From the NCBI GenBank assembly GCA_002375765.1, contig DFMV01000053.1:28859-49479 (forward strand): 20,621 bases of DNA. The letters are read 5' to 3'. Below are positions 16,342 to 20,621 of the stretch, piece after piece. The notes below the pieces were generated by a model. The model searched no databases and was not told the DNA's origin. It worked only from the letters and a program-made list of their open reading frames with translations. The position numbers and the translations under genes are program-made. The DNA comes from Rhizobiales bacterium UBA3584 (GTDB lineage: Bacteria > Pseudomonadota > Alphaproteobacteria > Rhizobiales > Devosiaceae). Each line of letters opens with the position of its first letter. The first letter of the stretch is position 1.

Positions 16342-17187
16342 TCAACTACTCGAATAGTCGCCGCCGTTAACATGGATGGTTTGCCCGGTCATATATCGTC
16401 CGTCCTCGCATGCCAGCAGCAGATAGGCGGGCGCCACCTCATTGGGCTGGCCCGGTCGCCCGAGCGGGGTATTAGTGCCGAATTTTTCCACCTTCTCGGC
16501 AGGAAAGCTGGCCGGAATGAGCGGCGTCCAGATTGGCCCGGGGGCAACCGCATTGACCAGAATGCCCCTGTCGGCAAAGCGGTCCGATAGCGAACGCGTG
16601 AGGGCGACGATAGCGCCCTTGGTCATGGCGTAGTCGATAAGCTGCGGGTGACCACGGTAGGCGACGATGGATGCGGTATTGATGATCCGCGCACCCGATT
16701 CCAAATGATCGAGGACCGCCTGAACCATATGGAAATAGCCGTAGATATTGGTCTCGAAGACGGCCTTCATCGCGTCCGCGTCAAGCTCGGCGATATCCTC
16801 ACGCACATGCTGCTCGGCCGCATTGTTGATGAGGATGTCGATCTGGCCGAAAGCGGCAATGGCGCGCTCGGCGACCGCTCCGCAAAACGCGGGATCACCG
16901 ACATCTCCGGCGATTACCAGCGCCTCGCCGCCCTCTGCTTCAATAAGCTGACGGGTCTTTTCGGCGTCATCGTCTTCATCGAGATAAACTATGACAACTT
17001 TGGCGCCTTCTCTGGCGAACAGCACACTGACAGCGCGTCCGATACCCGAATCCCCACCAGTTACGATGGCAACCTTACCATCGAGTCGCCCGCTCCCCGG
17101 GTATAGCGGCGCGTATTCCGGCTCTGGGTTCATCGCCCCCTCGCGGCCCGGTTGCTTTTCCTGATGTTGAGCTGGTTGACCGGCCAT
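16342..17187 (-). CDS. Short-chain dehydrogenase/reductase of the general-stress type
   Basis: The 281-residue NAD(P)-dependent oxidoreductase has a classical SDR Rossmann fold. Seen: cofactor loop TGGDSGIG (43-50), GDVGDP with the adenine-contact Asp, NNAA (121-124), catalytic Ser173, Tyr186 and Lys190 (YAMTK), and the C-terminal TGQTIHVNGGDY. The N-terminal extension MAGQPAQHQEKQPGREGAM with PEPEY is typical of SDRs related to YhdF/YdaD of Bacillus and to stress-induced homologues in rhizobia. The substrate is unknown. The ATG at 17187 has GGAGAAAG just upstream and a stress-type promoter before it. The gene is monocistronic, between a GntR regulator gene and a small ORF. Confidence 0.92.
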   Translation of the reverse strand: MAGQPAQHQEKQPGREGAMNPEPEYAPLYPGSGRLDGKVAIVTGGDSGIGRAVSVLFAREGAKVVIVYLDEDDDAEKTRQLIEAEGGEALVIAGDVGDPAFCGAVAERAIAAFGQIDILINNAAEQHVREDIAELDADAMKAVFETNIYGYFHMVQAVLDHLESGARIINTASIVAYRGHPQLIDYAMTKGAIVALTRSLSDRFADRGILVNAVAPGPIWTPLIPASFPAEKVEKFGTNTPLGRPGQPNEVAPAYLLLACEDGRYMTGQTIHVNGGDYSSS

Positions 17188-17218
17188 GACGCTTTCTCCG
17201 CAGAAAATCCTGCGCGAT

Positions 17219-17244
17219 CAATGCCCCGATGGCCGCTTCGTTCC
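17219..17244 (-). promoter_or_regulatory. EcfG/RpoE2-type promoter before the SDR gene
   Basis: On the minus strand GGAAC (17244-17240), a 16-base spacer, then CATTG (17223-17219). Transcription would start near 17212, about 25 bases before the ATG at 17187. This lies in the 129-base gap between the SDR start and the GntR regulator stop. Confidence 0.58.
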
Positions 17245-17316
17245 ACGCCATGAGACGTTCACCAAGCGGGCGCGGCAGGGCGGCAATACCAGTGAAAATT
17301 TCGGTGCAGCGGCGAG

Positions 17317-17994
17317 TTAGCGATGGTGATCGCGCAGAAAGCCCACAAGCGCCTTGCCGGCCTGATCGATATGCTGGCGCGTCAGTTCCGCAGCCAGTTC
17401 GGGCTTGCGCGCCTTGCAGGCGTCCAGGATCGCCTGGTGCTCCGCGACGGCCGAACGCATCCCTTTTGTCAGGTACAACACCAACCGCACATAGCGCTCG
17501 ACGAGATCGTTGGTCTTGTCGATCATGGAGAGAAAGAACTTCTTGTCGGAATCCTTATACAGCGCGGTGTGGAAATCGCGATTGAGATCACCCCAGCGAA
17601 CAGGGTCGGTCTCTGCTGCGAAAGCGTCGCAATAGCGCTGTGCCGCGTCCAGCGATGCCTGGGTCATCAGCGGAACCGCCAGTTTGATCACCGTCGGCTC
17701 GACGAGCGCGCGGAACTGGAAAATTTCGGTAATCTGGTCGTGACTCAGAGAGGCGACGATCACCCCCTTGTAGCGCTCTGAAACGACAAGTCCCTGCGCC
17801 TCGAGCCTCTGCATGGCTTCGCGAACCGGGATTCGGGAAACGTTGAACATCTGCGCAATCGTATCCTGGCGCAGCGGTTCGCCCTCTTCGATCTCCCCCC
17901 GAATGATCGCATCTCGCAACGCGTCATATATCACGTCGGCCGAAGACGCCTGCCTGCCAAGATCAAATGCTTTTAACTTCAATGTACTAGCCAA
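17317..17994 (-). CDS. GntR-family (FadR/FCD) transcriptional regulator
   Basis: The 225-residue protein has an N-terminal winged helix (about 18-85: VIYDALRDAIIRGEIEEGEPLRQDTIAQMFNVSRIPVREAMQRLEAQGLV) and an all-helical FCD effector domain (about 95-220). FCD metal-site candidates are in DLNRDFHTALY and in EHQAILDAC. These proteins are usually repressors released by a small acid or amino acid. The start is a TTG at 17994, with GTGGGG about eight bases upstream; no ATG gives a full helix-turn-helix. It is divergent from an ABC importer over a 264-base gap that holds repeat and palindrome candidates for its operator, so it probably controls the importer and itself. Confidence 0.9.
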   Translation of the reverse strand: MASTLKLKAFDLGRQASSADVIYDALRDAIIRGEIEEGEPLRQDTIAQMFNVSRIPVREAMQRLEAQGLVVSERYKGVIVASLSHDQITEIFQFRALVEPTVIKLAVPLMTQASLDAAQRYCDAFAAETDPVRWGDLNRDFHTALYKDSDKKFFLSMIDKTNDLVERYVRLVLYLTKGMRSAVAEHQAILDACKARKPELAAELTRQHIDQAGKALVGFLRDHHR

Positions 17995-18063
17995 TTTTTG
18001 GCCCCACGGTTTGCCGCCAGCTCACCCTCGCATCACGGCACTGCGGCACCAATACGACCCGGC

Positions 18064-18109
18064 GAAACTTGCCGCAATCAGTATGTGAAACTTCCTGCAA
18101 TTAGTATAT
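18064..18109. repeat. Two tandem 23-base imperfect repeats upstream of the ABC importer
   Basis: Unit 1 (18064-18086) and unit 2 (18087-18109) follow each other directly and match at 19 of 23 positions. Both begin GAAACTT and share GCAAT and AGTAT blocks. The period is slightly more than two helical turns, which would put two bound proteins on nearly the same DNA face. They lie between the regulator and the binding-protein gene. Confidence 0.6.
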
Positions 18110-18126
18110 TGTAGATTGGATACAAT
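18108..18126. promoter_or_regulatory. Candidate operator for the divergent GntR regulator
   Basis: The inverted repeat ATTGTA (18108-18113), 7-base centre, TACAAT (18121-18126) abuts the tandem repeat. The arms are the two halves of an ATTGTATACAAT-like palindrome common to GntR/FCD regulators, though here split by seven bases. The AT-rich stretch continues to about 18142 (TAATAT at 18137-18142), which could hold the importer promoter. Confidence 0.45.
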
Positions 18127-18258
18127 TATGCAAACTTAATATGAAACCGGCTCCCAGTGGGCTGGAAGAGGGAATGGCGTGCGTCACAACAAGCTCTGAA
18201 AATTGGGTGAGATGCGCGACCGGGAATATCAAACGTCACCAAAAAGAGAGGGATCATC

Positions 18259-19080
18259 ATGAAATTTCCTGCCTTGATTGCGGCTGCGTCAGTAGCGCTA
18301 AGTCTTGCCGCAACAACCCCGGCTTTCGCCGACAAGCTCGATGACATCATTGCTTCGGGCACCTTGCGCTGTGCCGTGACACTCGACTTCCCGCCCATGG
18401 GCTCGCGCGACGAAAACAACGAGCCGATCGGCTTTGACGTCGATACCTGCAATGACCTCGCCGCAGCTCTCGGCGTGACGGCAGAGATCGTCGAAACTCC
18501 CTTCCCCGACCGTATTCCGGCGCTTGTTTCCGGACGCGCTGACGTCGGTGTTGCCTCGACTTCCGACACGCTCGAGCGCGCCAAGACCATTGGCTTCTCG
18601 ATTCCCTATTTTGCCTTCATCAACGTCGTCCTGACGCGTGAAGATACCGGTATCGAAAGCTATGAAGACCTGGCGGGCAAGAATCTCGGTTCGGTCGCCG
18701 GTGTGTTTGAAGCCATCGCGCTCGAAGAAGACTTCAACGAGTGGGATGCCGGCGGTTCCTTCCGCACCTTCCAGAGCCAGGCCGATGTGTTCCTCGCCCT
18801 CAACCAGGGTCAGATCGACGCAACTGTGGTGACGGGAACTGTCGCTGCAGCCACCGTAAATGAAGGCAATTTCGACGGCTTTGTGATCAAGGGTGATGCC
18901 CCCTACCTCGTCGACTATGTAAGCCTGATCGGCCTGCGCCAGGAATACGGCCTGCTGAACTATCTCAATCTCTTCGTCAATCAGCAGATCCGCACCGGCC
19001 GCTACGAAGAATTGTTCGAAAAATGGGTCGGCGGCGGCGCAACAGCCCCCGATCTCACTGTTCCCGGCGTGTACTACTAA
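18259..19080 (+). CDS. Amino-acid-type ABC transporter periplasmic binding protein
   Basis: The 273-residue protein has a Sec signal peptide (1-24, ending PAFA before Asp25) and a family 3 solute-binding fold: GTLRCAVTLDFPPMGSRDENNEPIGFDVDTCNDLAAALGV, then RIPALVSGRADVGVASTSDTLERAKTIGFSIPY, and a later lobe with LAGKNLGSVAGVFEA. This family binds polar amino acids and related compounds; the ligand here cannot be told, but Arg and Asp residues of the amino-acid alpha-group site are present (RADVG, TLERAK). The start has GAGAGGG upstream. It is the first gene of the importer operon and the regulator is divergent. A strong hairpin follows the gene. Confidence 0.92.
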   Translation: MKFPALIAAASVALSLAATTPAFADKLDDIIASGTLRCAVTLDFPPMGSRDENNEPIGFDVDTCNDLAAALGVTAEIVETPFPDRIPALVSGRADVGVASTSDTLERAKTIGFSIPYFAFINVVLTREDTGIESYEDLAGKNLGSVAGVFEAIALEEDFNEWDAGGSFRTFQSQADVFLALNQGQIDATVVTGTVAAATVNEGNFDGFVIKGDAPYLVDYVSLIGLRQEYGLLNYLNLFVNQQIRTGRYEELFEKWVGGGATAPDLTVPGVYY

Positions 19081-19092
19081 GCCATCCCGGTT

Positions 19093-19118
19093 CGCAGGCG
19101 CTCCCTGGAGCGCCTGCG
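19093..19118 (+). terminator. Intercistronic hairpin after the binding-protein gene
   Basis: An 11-base perfect GC-rich stem (19093-19103 with 19108-19118) encloses the loop CCTG. No strong T run follows, only GTCTTGCTTTC. It sits between the binding-protein stop at 19080 and the first permease at 19178. Such hairpins usually stabilise or partly terminate the transcript, so that the binding protein is made in excess over the membrane parts. Confidence 0.65.
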
Positions 19119-19177
19119 GTCTTGCTTTCGCGGCGCGCCCCAAGTGGGCCTGATCGAAACCGGGGAACCGTCACGCG

Positions 19178-19903
19178 ATGTTTGACATCAACTATACCTT
19201 CCACTGGGGGCAAGCGTTCCGCGCCCTGCCCGAGATGATCGACGGCGCTCTGATCACTCTGCAGATCGCAGTGCTCTCCATGATTATCGGCATACTGATC
19301 GGCGTGCCTTTGGCTTTGGCCAAGAGTTCGCGAAGCGCGCCATTGCGCGCGTTCGCCGGCACCTGGATCGAGATTGCCCGCAACACACCGGCACTGTTTC
19401 AGGTCTACATGATCTATTTCGGCGTGCCAGCCGTGCTGCAGGGCGTTGCGGGCCTGTTCGGGATCGACTTCCGGGCCCTTGGCATCAACATCTTCTATTT
19501 TGACTCCTATTGGGCCGTTCTTGTCGGCATCGCGTTCAACAATGCGGGCTATCTCGCAGAGACGTTTCGCGGTGGTCTGCGCGCCGTGCCCGCCACACAG
19601 ACACGAGCTGCCCGTTCGCTGGGATTCGGCGCCTTCGACGCTTTCCGGCTGATCGTTCTGCCGCAAATGTTTCGAGCCGTGTTCCACCCCATGACAAACC
19701 AGATGGTCTGGGCGATCCTGATGACATCCATCGGCATCTTCGTTGGATTGAACGTCGATCTGACCGGCGTCACACAGGAACTCAACGCGCGCACATTCAG
19801 AACCTTCGAGTTCTTCGCGCTCGCCGCCGCCATCTATTACGTCATCGCAAAGATCGTCACCGGCGGTGCCAGGCTCATCGCCTGGCGGCTGTTCAGGTAC
19901 TAG
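19178..19903 (+). CDS. Amino-acid ABC transporter permease (first)
   Basis: The 241-residue inner-membrane protein has about five helices and the polar amino-acid permease (HisMQ-like) domain. The ATPase-contact (EAA) loop is readable around AARSLGFGAFDAFRLIVLPQMFRAVFHP (about 145-172). The N-terminal region FRALPEMIDGALITLQIAVLSMIIGILIG is typical of these permeases. The start ATG at 19178 gives the normal family length, although its ribosome site is weak. It pairs with the next permease to form a heterodimeric channel. The gap of about 100 bases after the binding protein holds the hairpin; the following gene begins 15 bases after its stop. Confidence 0.93.
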   Translation: MFDINYTFHWGQAFRALPEMIDGALITLQIAVLSMIIGILIGVPLALAKSSRSAPLRAFAGTWIEIARNTPALFQVYMIYFGVPAVLQGVAGLFGIDFRALGINIFYFDSYWAVLVGIAFNNAGYLAETFRGGLRAVPATQTRAARSLGFGAFDAFRLIVLPQMFRAVFHPMTNQMVWAILMTSIGIFVGLNVDLTGVTQELNARTFRTFEFFALAAAIYYVIAKIVTGGARLIAWRLFRY

Positions 19904-19918
19904 GGGGAGGACCGGACA

Positions 19919-20575
19919 ATGCTTGGAACTTCCATCACCATCGGTGATCTGACCTTCATGATGACCGGTGCGGGTCTCACCCTCGCCATCACTTTCTGGG
20001 CCATGCTTGGCGGTACGCTGATGGGGATCGTCTTCGGCGTGATCCGTGTGCAATCGCCCTGGTATGTGAACTATTCCATGGGGGCCGTACTCGACGTCTT
20101 GCGTTCGGTGCCGCTGCTCATCCAGTTCATCCTGTTCAATTCCTTTCAGTCCATCGCCGGATGGGGCATGAACCCGTTCGTGGTGGGTTGTGTCGTTCTC
20201 GCTGCCTATACATCGGCCTTTTGTACCGAGATTGTCCGCGGTGGCATCCAGTCGGTGCCGACCACCACGCGGCGCGCCGCGCGATCGCTGGGCATGAGCT
20301 GGACCCAGGACATGCGCTACATCGTATTGCCGCTCGGGACCCGCGTCATGCTCCCCTCCTGGATCGGTCTGACTCTCGGCGTCATGAAAGACACCGCGCT
20401 CGTTTACGCTATCGGCGTTATCGAGTTGCTGCGCTCGAGCCAGATCATCATTACCCGCAAACCCCACGAGGCGCTGCTCATTCTGGCGATCGCGGGTCTG
20501 ATCTACTTCATTGTGAGCTTCCCGGTCTCTCGCCTCGGCGCTCACCTCGAAAAGAAATGGCGCGAAAATGATTGA
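19919..20575 (+). CDS. Amino-acid ABC transporter permease (second)
   Basis: The 218-residue membrane protein is the partner of the previous permease. It has about five helices: the TLAITFWAMLGGTLMGIVFGVIR segment, VLDVLRSVPLLIQFILF, and the EAA loop AARSLGMSWTQDMRYIVLPLGTRVMLP (about 119-145). The start ATG at 19919 has a very strong GGGGGAGGA site about eight bases upstream. Its 3' end overlaps the next ATG by eight bases, so translation of the ATPase is coupled to it. Both permeases share the layout of glutamate/aspartate or general L-amino-acid importers; substrate not determined. Confidence 0.93.
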   Translation: MLGTSITIGDLTFMMTGAGLTLAITFWAMLGGTLMGIVFGVIRVQSPWYVNYSMGAVLDVLRSVPLLIQFILFNSFQSIAGWGMNPFVVGCVVLAAYTSAFCTEIVRGGIQSVPTTTRRAARSLGMSWTQDMRYIVLPLGTRVMLPSWIGLTLGVMKDTALVYAIGVIELLRSSQIIITRKPHEALLILAIAGLIYFIVSFPVSRLGAHLEKKWREND

Positions 20576-20621
20576 AATCGATAACGTCAAAAAATCCTTC
20601 GACAGCTTCGAGGTCCTCAAG
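20568..20621 (+). CDS. ABC transporter ATP-binding protein, N-terminal fragment (cut by window edge)
   Basis: The last 18 codons of the window read MIEIDNVKKSFDSFEVLK, the typical opening of a polar amino-acid ABC ATPase (GlnQ/ArtP type), just before the expected Walker A region, which lies outside. The ATG overlaps the permease stop by eight bases. Given operon order, it supplies the energy for the importer encoded upstream. The fragment is too short to test the nucleotide-binding motifs. Confidence 0.85.
   Translation, partial: MIEIDNVKKSFDSFEVLK

Noticed and set aside
16058..16345. Minus-strand frame of 95 codons opposite the small ORF at 16100
   Set aside because: It would start with TTG just at the SDR stop without a ribosome site, and its sequence looks like the complement of the better supported plus-strand ORF.
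19162..19166. GGAAC before the first permease gene
   Set aside because: No TT at 18-19 bases and the spacer would run into the coding region.
19055..20620. Long open frame on the minus strand (521 codons) over the ABC permeases
   Set aside because: It is antisense to three clear transport genes, its translation is rich in His, Asp, Glu, Gln and Arg without fold-like pattern, and it has no ribosome site. It is a GC-rich shadow frame.

Overview
The window looks like chromosomal DNA from an alphaproteobacterium, most likely of the Hyphomicrobiales. This rests on a PcaQ/pcaD divergent pair, a PobR (AraC type)/PobA pair, an HWE-family histidine kinase, a Ku/LigD pair, evenly GC-rich coding sequence, and several sites of the GGAAC-N16/17-xxTTG type used by the alphaproteobacterial general-stress sigma factor EcfG (RpoE2). 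A genus cannot be named from sequence alone; a Devosia-like organism is only a guess. No tRNA, rRNA, CRISPR array, insertion sequence, phage gene or plasmid function was seen.

Layout. (1) 1-3219 is an aromatic catabolism block: the first codons of pcaD (minus), divergent pcaQ (plus), then pobR (minus) divergent from pobA (plus). p-Hydroxybenzoate is hydroxylated by PobA to protocatechuate, which the pca enzymes cleave into the beta-ketoadipate pathway. (2) 3334-8119 is a tightly overlapping operon for an extra heme-copper cytochrome c oxidase: CtaG-type assembly factor, CopD/HemJ-like membrane protein, lipoprotein subunit II with CuA, a fused subunit I+III, and a small three-helix membrane protein. 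(3) 8120-8626 is a DUF2231 membrane protein. (4) 8684-11025 is a minus-strand signalling operon: two single-domain receivers followed by a two-PAS HWE histidine kinase. The first receiver carries the FATGY motif of 'FAT GUY' regulators. (5) 11254-12631 holds a flavodoxin-like NAD(P)H:FMN reductase and a Crp/Fnr regulator. (6) 12633-15955 is ku-ligD, bacterial non-homologous end joining. (7) 16100-16297 is a small unknown ORF, and 16342-17187 is a stress-type short-chain dehydrogenase. (8) 17317-20621 holds a GntR/FCD repressor divergent from an amino-acid-type ABC importer (binding protein, two permeases, start of the ATPase).

The most interesting pattern is regulatory. Five GGAAC-N16/17-[CA][AG]TTG sites stand in the right orientation in front of five transcription units: the oxidase operon, DUF2231, the FMN reductase/Crp pair, ku-ligD and the SDR. 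About forty other GGAAC words checked by eye, nearly all inside genes, lack the partner element. With the HWE kinase and a FAT GUY receiver in the middle, regions 2-7 read as a general-stress-response neighbourhood that covers respiration, flavin redox chemistry, DNA repair and an oxidoreductase. A second point is the oxidase itself: subunit I keeps all metal ligands, the D-channel Asp and the Glu, but has Gln where the K-channel Lys is expected and lacks the conserved D-channel Asn residues.
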